This document shows, in pieces, positions 49,163-61,238 of a stretch of DNA of 64,000 bases. Where the stretch lies: positions 1,487,146,351 to 1,487,210,350 of the forward strand of contig NC_056745.1 of assembly GCF_019279795.1 (NCBI RefSeq). The letters are read 5' to 3'. The stretch comes from Protopterus annectens (taxonomy: Eukaryota; Chordata; Ceratodontiformes; Protopteridae). Under the pieces are notes generated by a model. The model did no database searches and was not told where the DNA came from. It worked only from the letters and a program-made list of their open reading frames with translations. Every line of letters begins with the position of its first letter. Position 1 is the stretch's first letter. A program made the position numbers and the translations under genes.

Positions 49163-49640
49163 TTTATTATTTATTTATTTGTCATTTGTTAACCAGGTTA
49201 GTCCAGCTGAGCCAAAGGTCCATTTTCAGTGAAGACCTGAGACTAAAGCTCCAGGGAAAAAAAAATTTAACATGCATACATTCAAAACAAGAATATTGCA
49301 TAGTTATATCATACATTCAAAAAGCAAGAAAAATTACATAGTTATATTGTTTCATATATTTACAGTAACAGACGTTAACATGAAAAGTATATTCAAAAAT
49401 AAAATGCTGACAGAGCAGCAGATGAAAGTTTAGAGAATCAGACTAAGGTTCACACTAGTATGTCATAATATTACAGAAAACAGAGCTAGACAAGTAATGA
49501 ATACATAATGTTGTCACTATTTACAAACAGTATAAGAAGGCTGAGGGATTTAGAGTAAAGAGAGGTATAGAGAAGTGTGGGAAGATTAAGTAGGGTCCTG
49601 GCATGGGCAGGAGCTAGAGTTAAGGAGATAGTTTTTAAGT
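49163..49640 (-). mobile_element. L2 3' fragment inserted in CR1 copy E
   Basis: Begins with the TTATTTATTTATTTG tail and GTTAACCAGGTTAGTCCAGC. The short duplication TAACAT flanks it at 49157-49162 and 49641-49646. The CR1 alignment is continuous across it. Confidence 0.78.
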
Positions 49641-50138
49641 TAACATCCTCATATCTGGATATGATGGCCTGACCTATGAGGTGCACAACATAATCTTTCC
49701 ATACCACTGTGGAAACTTGGTGGTTGAAAATCAGATTGTTATCTACCTGTGTTCCCTGGTTTTGATCCACTGGGTTTGAGCAAAGAGAAGGTGTTGTCAA
49801 TGCTGTAATTAGTGGGGAATTCCACTTTGAAGAATGCAAAAATAATGTCACATTTTTGCATTTATTTGTAGACCATTTGGCACCAGTCATTTGTCTGTGT
49901 TAGCTCTTCCTGTAATACTTTAACATCATTGCTGGACTCAGATATTGCACCCAATATGCAATAATCAGCAACTTGGTAAGCCAAAAGTCATATGCCTAAG
50001 CCTGGACTGCCGAGAAATAGATTTCAAACAGTAAAAGGCCCAGCACTGATCCTTGTAGTACACCGCTGGTGACAGCTCTACTGGTAGAGGTTGATTCACC
50101 AACTTTCAGAGTGTGTTCTGTCAGTAAGCCAATTGACT

Positions 50139-51796
50139 ATAGAAAAATGCAATCATCAATAAATCCTTGATCATCTCCTTAAAAATAACCTTATATCTAG
50201 CACTCAACACAGTTTGCAGCCTGCACATAGCACTGTCACCGCACTCATAAACTTCACAAATGCCATCAACCTCCTCAAAAACAAAGGGTTACAAGTCTCT
50301 GCTACATTCCTTGATATGTCCAAAGCTTTTGACATAGTCTGACATCAAATTCTCCTAAACAAACTCACTGCATACAACCTCAGTACTGCATCCTTGCCCT
50401 GGTTTCATAGCTATCTGTATAATCACCAGCAAGCCACTAAATGGGATAACAAACTCACCTCCCTGCTACCTATTACAGGTGGGGTTCCCCAAGGTTCAGT
50501 ACTAGGCCCCCTTCTCTTTACTGTCTTCACCAATAACCTTAGTACCTCTACAAAGCTGGCTTCTATCAACCAATATGCTGATGATGCTTCTCTCATCTGT
50601 TCAGCCCCCTCTTATAAAGAACTACATGACAAAACCCAAAATTCGATACTAGACATAGAAAAATACCTAGATGATCATCAGCTCTTATTAAACCCCAGCA
50701 AAACTAAGCTTATGGTCTTCAGCTGTAATTGTTCAAAACATCTCATCCCCTCTCACTATCTGCTCTAGCAATGGAACAGTAATTGAGCTGATAAAGCATA
50801 CTAAACTATTAGGTGTTACAGTAGACAACTGCTTAAAATTTGATAAGCATATAGCTCTATCAATCAAAAAAGTACATATAAAACTAGGTGCCCTATACAG
50901 GACTAAAGCCTATCTTACTGAACATGCCAGAGTACCCACAGTCATAACATGCCTCCTATCTTCCCTGCTTTATTGTTCCCAACTTTTTACCAACTTACGT
51001 AAATCAGACGTCCACAACCTCGAGACATGTTATAACAAAATAGCAAAATTCACCTGTAACCTACCTCACAAGTCACATCATTGCTCTGCACTTCACTGTC
51101 TTAATTCCATCAAACGTCCCAACTTACTATTAACCAATTATTAACTGCCCATAAAGCCATCTACAAACCTGATGACTGCCCCGCCCTTACTAACCTTGTT
51201 CATCCTTATACTAACCTTAGGTCCCTTAGATCTTCTGACAAATTACTGCTCAGTGTCACCAAGTCTCTAAACTATTACGGTGACTCCTTGTTCTCAGTTA
51301 AGCTAAAATTTGGAACACCCTTCTCCAGCATATCCTAACTAATCCTGATACTCGCAAGTTCAAACAACTTCTTAAACAATACTTCTCCAAACAATGGCTA
51401 TGTTCCTGCACATCACCAGGATAATCTGTATGTTCTTTACCCTCTCCTGTGATGATCCGTCTTTACTTTACCCTCTGGTGCTATGAGCTGTCATCTGTCT
51501 ACCTCTCTTCCTTACAACTATTCAACCAACATGCAGCCCTAGCATGTAGCAGCATCTCAATCCTAAAAGAAGAGTAACAAAAGGATGCGTTTAATCCATT
51601 CTATAGACATGTATACGATCTAATGTTTGCTTAGCTGTAATTATTTAAAATGTATAATGTTAATAATCACTGTTCTCTCAAGTTGTAATCATAATATGTT
51701 CCTTATCTACATATATTCTGCCTGTATTACATTCTTTGTTCATTTCATACTGTATGTCAAACCTTTTTCATTTCAATTTAAATAATTGATGTATGT
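50139..51796 (+). pseudogene. L2-type LINE reverse transcriptase, 5'-truncated
   Basis: Starts within the RT: STQHSLQPAHSTVTALINF, ATFLDMSKAFDIV (a stop follows), GGVPQGSVLGPLLFTVFTN, NQYADDASLI (50394-50768), then HTKLLGVTVDNCLKFDKHI, a thumb and C-terminal region with several shifts to about 51400, and 3' UTR. The 3' UTR is cut at 51796 by the RTE; its missing last part (61142-61238) lies on the far side. The YADD box is intact. Confidence 0.87.
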
Positions 51797-52897
51797 CTTC
51801 TTTTGGCTGTTTCCATTAGGGGTCGCCACAGATGATCATCTGTTTCCATTTCTTCCTGTCCTCTGCATTTTGCTCTGTCACACCAACCACCTGCATGTCC
51901 TCTCTCACCACATCCATAAACCTTATCTTAGGCCTTCCTCTTTTCCTGTTACCTGGCAGCTTCATCCTTAGCATCTTTTTCCCAGTATACTCTGCATCCC
52001 TCCTCAGCACATGTCCAAACCAACGTAATCTTGCCTCTCTGGCTTTGTCTCCAAACCTTCCAACCTGGGCTCACCCTGTAATATACTTATTCCTAATCCT
52101 GTCCACCCTCATCACACCCAGTGCAAATCTTAACATCTTTAACTCTACCACGTCCAGCTCTGACTCCTACCTTTTTCTCAGTGTCACTGTCTCCAACCCA
52201 TATAACATAGCTGGTCTCACTACCCTCTTGCAGACCTTCCCTTTCACTCTTACTGGTACATGTCTGTCACAAATCATTCCTGACACTCTTCTCCACCCAC
52301 TTCATCCTGCCTGTGCTCTCTTCTTCACCTCTCTTCCACACTCACCATTATTCTGAACTGTTGATCCCAAGTAAACTCATCCACCTTCGCCAACTCTACT
52401 CCCTGCATCCTCACCATTCCTCTATCCTCCCTCTCATTCACACACATATATTCTGTCTTAGTCCTGCTGACCTTCATTCCTCTTCTCTCTAGAGCATATC
52501 TCTACCTCTCCAGGGTCTCCTCCACCTGTTCGCTACTCTCACTACAGATCACAATGTCATCTGCAAACATTATAGTCCATGGGGACTCATCTGTCAACCT
52601 GTCCATCTCCATTGCAAATAAGAAAGGGTTCAGAGCTGATCCTTGATGTAATCCCACCTCCACCTAAAATGCATCCATCACTCCCACTGCAGACCTCACC
52701 GCTATCACACTACCCTTGTACATATCCTGTACCACTCTTATATACTTCCAACCAAATTCACTTGCACAAACAAAAACAGACCAAAGAATCCAAGCACAGA
52801 AGCTGAGACAACCCAAACACTTGGACCATGGGAAAACAATAAGTCCACGTAAAAACTTAATAATTTCCGTCGATTCCGATTTATTAATAATCCTTAA

Positions 52898-52955
52898 AAT
52901 ACAAGTTAACCTAGGTTTCGTCTTACATTCAAAGACTTCTTCAGAACAAATCATT
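52898..52955 (-). ncRNA. hammerhead-ribozyme-like motif in the PLE 3' UTR (long copy)
   Basis: On the minus strand CTGAAGA (52944-52938) is followed by A, a possible 5-bp stem GTCTT/AAGAC closing a 7-base loop, then GAAA (52919-52916) and the palindrome ACCTAGGT. This matches the CUGANGA - stem II - GAAA layout with a short self-complementary stem III, as known for PLE hammerheads. The extra A before stem II and the short stem I (GTT/AAC) are weak points. Not tested. Confidence 0.55.
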
Positions 52956-53463
52956 ATTAATCACACTCCCCTTTATATATCATAAATTAATTAAAAGCCT
53001 TTTTAATTATCTAATTACACACAATTAATCATTTAAAAAAACATTTAAAAAAACATACTCACTTTTTGTCATGAAAAATAACAAATTAATTTTTACCTCT
53101 TGTAAAAATATATATATATATAAAAATATATTACCCTACTAATAAACAATAATAACTGACTTCATATACAAGCAATTAAAATACATTCATAATTTAATAT
53201 TTAACATTAATTAATTACTGTTTTAGTTTAATAAATTTGAAACCAACTTCAATATTCAATACACTCTTATAATCTCCTTTGTATTATAAATCTATATGAA
53301 AAAGCGTATAAAAAATGTAGGAAAAATGGGGAAAATATAATAAAAAATGGGCGAGAAAATATATATATATATTTCTATATATGTATAAAATTAAATTATA
53401 TATAACTTAATTTATATATAACTTAAATTATAACCAAGGCCTAACACTGTTCTTTAGCTTATA

Positions 53464-53826
53464 TCAACCCATTATATGTCTAAGTTTTAACAAAGGGGCA
53501 ATACTTATATTATCATTGAAGCCCAGGTATTTTGTGGCATCTAATCTCAATTGCCATTTCATTTCACACATATCTAAATGAACATCCAGGACATGTCCTT
53601 GATTATCCTTTACAATTTGTTGAATAATACAAAATTTGAACCCATGTCCTGGATGCTGTTTTATATGCCTAAATAAAGCATTAGTATTCCTCATATGCCT
53701 TATATCTAGCACATGCTCCCCAATCCTTTTTCTTAAGGCTCTGCAAGTTTTTCCTACATAAAAGGCAGAACACTGATTACATTTAGCCAAATATATTGCA
53801 TTTTTACTAAAACAATTATAATGTCC

Positions 53827-53906
<80 letters not shown>

Positions 53907-54542
53907 TGTTTCATCACCCAACACAATTTTATTACCAGTGGTTAAGATGTACCCACATAAACTATATCTACCACACTTAAAATTTCCCATTGGCCTGTGT
54001 GAAGTAATATTATTAGGATATGTATTTCTCTCCAATAGATTCTTGAATGATTTATCTTTTCTGTATACGTTTGTTGGAAGACTCTTTAATTTCTTATTAA
54101 CATTTTCGTCTAACTTTAACATCTCCCAATTTCTCTGTATTACTCTAACCAAAAATTCAGTGTCATAAGTAAAGGTCGTAATAAAATATAAACTTTCCTT
54201 TTTCTCTCCCACAGTCTTAGATATGGTATTCAACTGTAAGTTATTACCCCTAATTTCTCTTGTGTCCAATTGTAAAATAGGTTGATAGAACCCTTTGTTT
54301 CTTTTCAATGTAATTTCATTCTTAATAGAATTACATAAAACAACAGGATATCCTCTTTTGACAAACATTTCCATAATATATTCCAACTCCTTTTTAAACT
54401 CTTCAGAGTTATTCACCATTCTAGCCGCCCTAACCATCTGTCCCTTTACAATAGCTTTATTCTGATGGTCAGGGTGCCAACTATGGTAATTTAAATAGGC
54501 GTTGGAAAAAGTAGTTTTTCTGTAAATCCTAGAAAAAAGCAT
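53464..54542 (-). pseudogene. PLE RT C-terminus and GIY-YIG endonuclease, frame broken by an (AT)n expansion
   Basis: 54542-53900 reads RIYRKTTFSNAYLNYHSWHP and QMVRAARMVNNSEEF, the PLE thumb, then FKCGRYSLCGYI. At 53831-53898 the frame enters an AT repeat and shifts. The endonuclease continues in another frame (53790-53464): AKCNQCSAFYVGKTCRALRK, RIGEHVLDIRHM and a conserved HPGHGF. AFYVGKT is the YIG part of GIY-YIG; the catalytic Arg lies in RIGEH. The C-terminus is complete. Confidence 0.9.
53831..53898. repeat. (AT)n expansion inside the PLE coding region
   Basis: About 68 bases of AT repeat lie where the inverted copy has only a short ATATATATT. It falls in the linker between the RT and the GIY-YIG domain and breaks the frame. 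Confidence 0.95.
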
Positions 54543-54559
54543 CCCTTTATCATGATCAA

Positions 54560-56173
54560 CTCACAAACAAACATCCAAATAACTTATTTCCGTCTTACTA
54601 TAGCTATATTAAATTTAAAAAATTAAACTGTATTATTAATAAATTCTATAAATGCCTTTAATTTTTTGGGACCACCATCCCAAACGATAAAAATATCATC
54701 TAAGAAATGCGTGTATTGCTGAATGTACTGATTATACTCACTCTGAAAAACATATTTCTGTTCTCAAAAAGACATTATGTAATTGGCGTAACTGGGTGCA
54801 CACGCTGCCCCCATAGCTATTCCAGTTATTTGTTTATAATAACTGCCTTCAAAGAACAGAAAATTGTTTGTTAATACTATTTCATGAGAGTTGTAAGTAC
54901 ATTAATCTGTTCCTGTTCATATAACCCTGTTTTTAACAGTTGACTTTCCAGCCATTCCAGACCAATGCCATTCGGAATGACTGAATATAGATTGCATACA
55001 TCTATAGTAAGGAATAAAGTGGAACAATCAATCTTAATTCCATTTAACTTATGTAAAAAATGCCATGAATCTTTAATAATATACCCAAATTTTACTAATC
55101 CACTTTGCATATAATAGTCCATAGTATTTGCTAATAAAAACAGTTTTGCTTCTTTTCCTGTCTACAGTTGGTCTAAACACAACATTACTTAGTCCTTTAT
55201 GCAATTTGGGAATGCCAAATATATTACTTATTATAGGAAATTCATTTTTCAAATAACTAAAATCTGTTTCATTAATCTGACCCTGGTACAGCAAATCCTC
55301 AATCATTAAATCTATCTTAGTAAAAGCTACATAAATTTCATTTAATGTGACCTCCTCGTAAGTGTCCCCAGTTAACATTTTAAACATGTGGTCAGAATAA
55401 TAATTTTTGTCCATGACCACCATGCCATTACCCTTATCGGGCTTCATAAAATGAATACTCTTATCCTTAATAAGTTCACTCAACAATTCATTTTCTTCCT
55501 TAGTTAAATTGCTATTGCTCAATTCATTAATATGTTTGTTTCTATTTTTATCTTTAAAATGTTCTCTTATTTCTAATTTGCATGCTTTTTCAAATAATGC
55601 TACGGTACTATTAACTGGAGGATTAAACTTACTAGGTTTTCTTAAGACACTGACAATTTTATCACTTTCATGAGCAAACCACATCCTAATATTCATGTTC
55701 CGAGTCAATAACTTTAAATCAACCAACGCGTCAACTATTTCCCCTTTTCTTCCAGGTACAAACGTAAAACCTTTAGACAACAGCTCAGCATGTCTGATAT
55801 CACGTTCTTTACATGAATAATGATATATTTTAAAATTCCCATATTCGTTTGCCACAACTACAGGTTCACTAAAATTGGAAAAGCAATGGCCTTCCTTCAT
55901 AACATCTATAAGATCCGAAATATTTAAAAGTTCTTCCAATTCTGTACTATTGCTACTTCCAGAGCTAAATTCACTTGCCGTAACATTTGTAACATTTTCA
56001 CCTGTTCTGGTTGGGGTTAAAATTTGGATGCCATTTAAATCCTTATTAACTTGGTTTGCTACCACATCCAAATTAATATGATCAAAATACATACTCACAT
56101 TGCTTAACCTATCACAAAGACTGTTCGGTTCAACATTTTCATCAGAATACTGTTTCAGCTCCATTACAGCCAA
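54560..56173 (-). pseudogene. PLE reverse transcriptase core
   Basis: 56173-55073 reads FKDKNRNKHINELSNSNLTK, IHFMKPDKGNGMVVMDKNYY and IPKLHKG, the KADKG-G and PK-HK boxes typical of PLE RTs. The next frame (55122-54877) has TIDVCNLYSVIP, where the catalytic Asp sits in motif A. Then ITGIAMGAACAPSYANYIM lies near 54770-54840, and FLDDIFIVWDGGP near 54665-54705 is the catalytic DD box. Stops and shifts fall near 55100, 54880 and 54760. Telomerase-related RTs of this class copy element RNA at a target nick. Confidence 0.88.
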
Positions 56174-56433
56174 ATTAGTTTGATCAACAACATTTTAGAT
56201 ATCAAAACCTACATACATACTTATTTGCAACAAAGAGTCATCTTTTTCTTGTGAATTATTAGCGTCCTCTACTTCAAATATTTGACTCAAATTAATGTTA
56301 TTAACTTTAGAGTCTCTATTTTGAATATTACCTATCCCAAATAAATGCCTGATAACCCTTTGCAACAGTCCCATCCCTTGTTACTTCACTACAAGCTTCG
56401 TCCGATAACAATAAATTAGTCATTACAGAATGT

Positions 56434-57531
56434 TCAATCGGACCTACTATCTCCATGTCTTCGGAAAGTTTTCGTGTATTTTGGCTGAGGACCCCACTTC
56501 TTTGGATGTGCTCCCTGCTCTGAATATTTCTCGTTGTCCTCTCTTCTCTGGTGTTGAACAGTTTCCCCATGATTGCGTAACCTTTTGGAATGCCTCGGGC
56601 CTTCGTTTAAAGGGTTTTCCTCTAGTTGAAAATGCGACTCACTATATGGTGACATCATATCCTGCCCATTTTTATCACTTTGGTTGGCTCTCAATCTTTG
56701 GTTACCATGGTGACCTTTAGATAAGGGATATACCCTTTGATTACAGTATTCTTCCGTATCCCTTTTAATTTTGTTAGTCTTTCTGGAAAAGATCACCTGG
56801 CAGCTATTATTCGCGTTACTCAAAATATTTTTATAATTTGTTAAGTAACTATCAAAGTTCAAGTCACCTAATATAATTTCATTATCTTGTTCTAGTTCAC
56901 TCATTTGACGTGCTATCACAACATCATTGTACTTGATCATAATTTTCATAAGTTCAAGTACAGTATTGTCAAAAAGTTGATGTACTTCTTGGATCATTTC
57001 TTCATTTCCAGTTATACCATTAGGGTATCTCCACAAGCGTAAACCTCTGGGTACCATCCCTAATTCAATATTCCTCATCAAGTACCCATTCTCTAATTGT
57101 AATTTTTTCATATTAAATAACTTTTTCTCAAATTCTTTTAAACGCTCCACTAGAGTTAAATCCATCCTAGCCGTAGGACCCACTCTACTGGATTCCTGCT
57201 GAAAATTAAAATTATTAATTTTCCATTGACCTTTATCCAAATTGACTCCTGTATTAGAGCCAATAACCATAGACCCTTTAGGTATTAGTCCTTCGGCATT
57301 CACCTCGTTGAAATTTGGTGTCTGATTACTGCTTACTGGAGTGGGTTGAGTTAAAGGTACAGCTAGGCTGCCAAACAAATGATGAGAGCCTGTGGTCACC
57401 ACCTGTTGTTGTTCCACCAAAGATTTTATCTGTTCGGTATGCTCAGACAGCTGCTGATTGATTTTGTTTAAAAGGTCCATAATGTCTGAGTTGGACTCCA
57501 TAGCCTCTGTGTAGCAACCAACCAAATTCAC
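56434..57531 (-). pseudogene. PLE N-terminal region (365 codons)
   Basis: Starts MNLVGCYTEAMESNSDIMD, then LLNKINQQLSEHTEQIKSLV, a likely short coiled coil. The middle is polar, with RMDLTLVERLKEFEKKLFNM near residue 125. A downstream shift at about 56480 moves the reading to the frame with LSEDMEIVGPIEHSVMTNL (56570-56328). The length and lack of a known domain match the variable N-terminal extensions of PLEs. No function is assigned. Confidence 0.7.
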
Positions 57532-57532
57532 T

Positions 57533-58975
57533 CGAACCTATTTCAAAATTGGATACAAGAGAAATTAGGGGTAATAACTTACAGTTGAATAACATATCTA
57601 AGACTGTGGGAGAGAAAAAGGAAAGTTTATATTTTAGTATGACCTTTACTTACGACACTGAATTTTTGGTTAGAGTAATACAGAGAAATTGGGAGATGTT
57701 AAAGTTAGATGAAAATGTTAATAAGAAATTAAAGAGTCTTCCAACAAACATATACAGAAAATATAAATCATTCAAGAATCTATTGGAGAGAAATACATAT
57801 CCTAATAATATTAATTCACATAGGCCAATGGGAAATTTTAAGTGTGGTAGATGTAGTTTATGTGGGTACATCTTAACCATTAGTAATAAAATTGTGTTAG
57901 GTGATGAAACAATATATATTAAAGGACATTATAATTGTTTAGTAAAAATGTAATATATTTGGCTAAATGTAATCAGTGTTCTGCCTTTTATGTGGGAAAA
58001 ACTTGCAGAGCCTTAAAAGAAAGGATTGGGGAGCATGTGCTAGATATAAGGCATATGAGGAATACTAATGCTTTATTAAGGCATATAAAACAGCATCCAG
58101 GACATGGGTTCAAATTTTGTATTATTCAACAAATTGTAAAGGATAATCAAGGACATGTCCTGGATGTTCATTTAGATATGTGTAAAATGAAATGGCAATT
58201 GAGATTAGATGCCACAAAATACCTGGGCTTCAATGATAATATAAGTATTGCCCCTTTGTTAAAACTTAGACATATAATGGGTTGATATAAGCTAAAGAAC
58301 AGTGTTAGGCCGTGGTTATAATTTAAGTTATATATAAATTAAGTTATATATAATTTAATTTTATACATATATAGAAATAAATATATATTTTTTTTCTCGC
58401 CCATTTTTATTATATTTTTCCCATTTTTCCTACATTTTTTTATACACTTTTTTATATAGATTTATAATACAAAGGAGATTATAAGAGTGTATTGAATACT
58501 GAAGTTGGTTCCAAATTTATTAAACTAAAACAGTAATTAATTAATATTAAATATTAAATTATGAATGTATTTTAATTGTTTGTATATGAAGTTAGTTATT
58601 ATTGTTTATTAGTATGGTAATATATATTTTTTTTATTATTTTTATATATATATTTTTACAAGGGGTAAAAATTAATTTGTTATTTTTCATGACAAAAAGT
58701 GAGTATGTTTTTTAAATGTTTTTTTAAATGATTAATTGTGTGTAATTAGATAATTAAAAAGGCTTTTAATTAATTTATGATATATAAAGGGGAGTGTGAT
58801 TAATAATGATTTGTTCTGAAGAAGTCTTTGAATGTAAGCAAAACCTAGGTTTACTTGTATTTTAAGGATTATTAATAAATCGGAATCGACGGAAATTAAG
58901 TTTTTACTTGGACTTATTGTTTTCCCATGGTCCAAGTGTTTGGGTTGTCTCAGCTTCTGTGCTTGGATTCTTTGG
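57533..58975 (+). pseudogene. 5'-truncated inverted PLE copy (RT C-terminus and GIY-YIG endonuclease)
   Basis: Begins LDTREIRGNNLQLNNI-like sequence (57549), NYIKK-type thumb residues and FKCGRCSLCGYILT (57840), then GDETIYIKGHYNC without the AT expansion. One T is missing near 57936 (TTT against TTTT in the other copy). This shifts the frame into the endonuclease (57935-58285), which differs from the minus copy at only about four residues over the shared 108. The 3' UTR runs to 58975. Confidence 0.9.
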
Positions 58976-60855
58976 ACTCTTATATACTTCTCTGACATTC
59001 CCGACTTCCTCATACAATGCCACAACTCCTCTCTAGGCACCCCGTCATATGCTTTCTCTAAGTCCACAAAGACACATTGCAACTCCTTCTGACCTTCTCT
59101 GTACTTCTCCATAAACACTCTCAGAGCAAACATTGCATCTGTAGTGCTCTTTCCTGGCATGAAACCATACTGCTGATCACTCATCATCACCTCCCTTCTT
59201 CACCTAGCTTCCACTACTCTTTCCCATAACTTCATGCTGTGACTGATCAATTTAATCCCTCGGTAGTTACTACAGCTCTGCACATCTCCCTTATTCTTAA
59301 AAACCGGTACCAAAACACTTTTTCTCCATTACTCAGGCATCCTCTCACTTTTCAAGATTTCATTAAACAATCTAGTTAAAAACTCCACTGCCATTTCACC
59401 TAAACATCTCCATGCTTCCACAGGTATGTCATCTGGATCAACAGCCTTTCCATTTTTCATCGTCTTCATAGCTATCCTTACTTCCTCCTTGCTAAGCCAC
59501 TGTACTTCATGATTCACTATCCACACATCATCCAACCTTCTCTCCCTCTCATTCTCTTCATTCATCAGCCCCTCAAAGTACTCTTTCCATCTGCTCAACA
59601 CACTCTCCTCGCTTGTGAGTACATTTCCCTCATTATCCTTTATCACCCTTACCTGCTGCACATCTTTACTAGCTCAGTCCCTCTATCTAGCCAATCGGTA
59701 CAGGTCATTTTCTCCCTCCTTGGTGTCCAATCTTTCATACAAATCTTCATACGCCTTATCCATAGCATTTGCCACCTCTCTCTTTGCTGTGCACCTCATC
59801 TCCTTATACTCCTGTCTACTTTCTTCATCTCTCTGACAATCCCACTTCTTCACCAACCTCTTTCTCTGTATACTCTCCTGTACTTCCTCATTCCACCACC
59901 AGGTCTCCTTGTCCTCCATCCTCTTTTGAGATGTCACACCAAGCACCTTTCTAGCCATTTCCCTTACTAGCTCTGCTGTAGTTACCCAGCTATTCGGTAA
60001 CTCTTCACTGCCACCCAGTGCCTGTCTTAACTCTTCCCTGAACTCCACCTCACAATTACCCATTTCCAATTTCCAAGATTTGATCCTTGGTGCTGCCCTC
60101 ACACTCCTCCTCTTCTTGATCACCAATAACATCTTACAAACCACCATCCTATGTTGCCTAACTGCAATTTCCCCTGCCACCACTTTGCAGTTTCCAATTT
60201 CCTTCAGGCTGGCCCTTCTACATAAGATATAATCCACCTGTGTGCATCTCCCTCCACTCTTGTATGTCACCCTATGCTCCTCCCTCTTGTTAAAATATGT
60301 ATTCACCACAGCCATGTCCATCCTTTTTGCAAAACCCACTACCATCTCTCCTTCTGCATTCCTTTGCTTAGCACCATACCTACCCATCACTTCCTCATCT
60401 CCTTTGTTCCTTTCACCAACATGCCCATTGAAATCTGCTCCAATCACCACTCTCTCATTCTTGGGTACAGTCATCACCACTTCATCCAACTCACTCCAAA
60501 ATTTTTCTTTCTCATCCATCTCACACCCAACTTGTGGAACGTATGCACTAACAGCATTCATCATTACACCATCAATTTCCAACTTCATAAACATCACTCT
60601 ATCCGACACTCTTTTCACCTCCAAAACACTTTTAGCATACTGTTCCTTCAGAATAACCCCTACACCATTTCTCCTCCCATCCACACCATGATAAAACAAT
60701 TTGCAACCACCTCCGATACACCTAGCCTTGCTCCCCTTCCATCTGGTCTCTTGCACACGCAATATACCAACCTTCCTTCTGTCCATCATATCAGCTAGCT
60801 CTCTCCCTATACCAGTCATACTGCCAACATTCAAAGTTCCAAACCTCACTATCAC
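58732..60855 (-). pseudogene. RTE copy 2 ORF, endonuclease and RT N-part
   Basis: The endonuclease is nearly intact over 390 codons (60855-59683): FGTLNVGSMTGIGRELADMM, LRVQETRWKG, GADFNGHVGERNKG and VDYILCRRASLKE, then WWWNEEVQESIQRKRL. The start ATG at 60855 follows the 5' leader. A shift near 59670 leads to the linker frame MKNGKAVDPDDIPVEAW (59661-59329). Another leads to the RT start CVFVDLEKAYDGVPREE (59190 onward). That frame then runs into PLE sequence at 58990, so its end is chimeric and not real. Confidence 0.88.
58806..58862 (+). ncRNA. degraded hammerhead-like motif (inverted PLE copy)
   Basis: CTGAAGA at 58816-58822 with the same stem II 5' strand, but the second core box reads GCAAAAC instead of GACGAAAC. 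The core is damaged, so self-cleavage is not expected. Confidence 0.5.
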
Positions 60856-61141
60856 AGTCTTAGCCTTTACCTGCCTTCAGGCATGCCTTCTCCCTCTTCT
60901 CCTCCTTTGGCCAACAGTAGCCCAATTTCTGCTAGCACCCTGTTGGCCAACAGTACTGGTGGCGGTCGTTGTTAACTCAGGCCTTGACCGATTTGGTATG
61001 TATAGCTGTACTGTTGTCCGCATGTATGATTTGGCAAAATGTTATGCCGGATGCCCTTCCTGACGCAATCATCCCCATTTATCTGGGCTTGGGACCAGCA
61101 CAAAGAAATGCACTGGCTTGTGCATCCCCAGTGATGTATGT

Positions 61142-61238
61142 AATAGTGAGCTTTTCTCCCTGGGTCTTTGCTGAAAATGGGCTTCTGGCCCAGTCGGACA
61201 CTACCCAGTAAACAAATGTAAATAAATAAATAAATAAA
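61142..61238 (+). mobile_element. terminal part of the L2 interrupted by RTE copy 2
   Basis: GAGCTTTTCTCCCTGGGTCT, TTGCTGAAAATGGGCTTCTG and CCCAGTAAACAAATG followed by (TAAA)n. It is the L2 3' terminus, on the same strand as and directly continuing the L2 that stops at 51796. Confidence 0.85.

Larger units (their letters stand above)
52749..58975. mobile_element. head-to-head double Penelope-like element (PLE) with a 15-bp target-site duplication
   Basis: ACTCTTATATACTTC flanks it exactly at 52734-52748 and 58976-58990, inside the RTE RT gene. A long copy lies on the minus strand (57532 to 52781). A 5'-truncated copy on the plus strand (57533-58975) begins within the RT. The 3' ends of both point outward, so the outer about 1.4-1.5 kb form long inverted repeats. 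The left end carries 32 extra bases (52749-52780) beyond the 3' terminus. Of these, CAACCAAATTCACT is identical to 57519-57532 at the 5' end of the long copy. Confidence 0.9.
51797..61131 (-). mobile_element. RTE-clade LINE, copy 2, near full length, carrying the PLE insertion
   Basis: The 10-base TGATGTATGT flanks it at 51787-51796 and 61132-61141. Its 3' end (TTGGCTGTTTCCATTAGGGG) lies at 51800 and its 5' leader at 60860-61131 (GGCAAAATGTTATGCCGGAT; GCCCTTCCTGACGC). Without the PLE and one copy of its target duplication it is about 3.1 kb, the usual RTE size. The 3' half (51797-52733) holds RT FADDIVICSES and WFGHVL-type C-terminal remnants. The 5' half (58991-61131) holds the endonuclease, linker and RT start. 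Confidence 0.9.

Noticed and set aside
51832..52356. 174-codon plus-strand frame
   Set aside because: Shadow of the RTE 3' coding region on the minus strand.
58732..59190. 152-codon frame joining RTE RT residues to an unrelated C-terminus
   Set aside because: It crosses the RTE/PLE boundary at 58990, so the protein is a chimera by accident.
60242..60798. Plus-strand frames of 149 and 174 codons
   Set aside because: Opposite-strand shadows of the RTE endonuclease, which has clear motifs on the minus strand.
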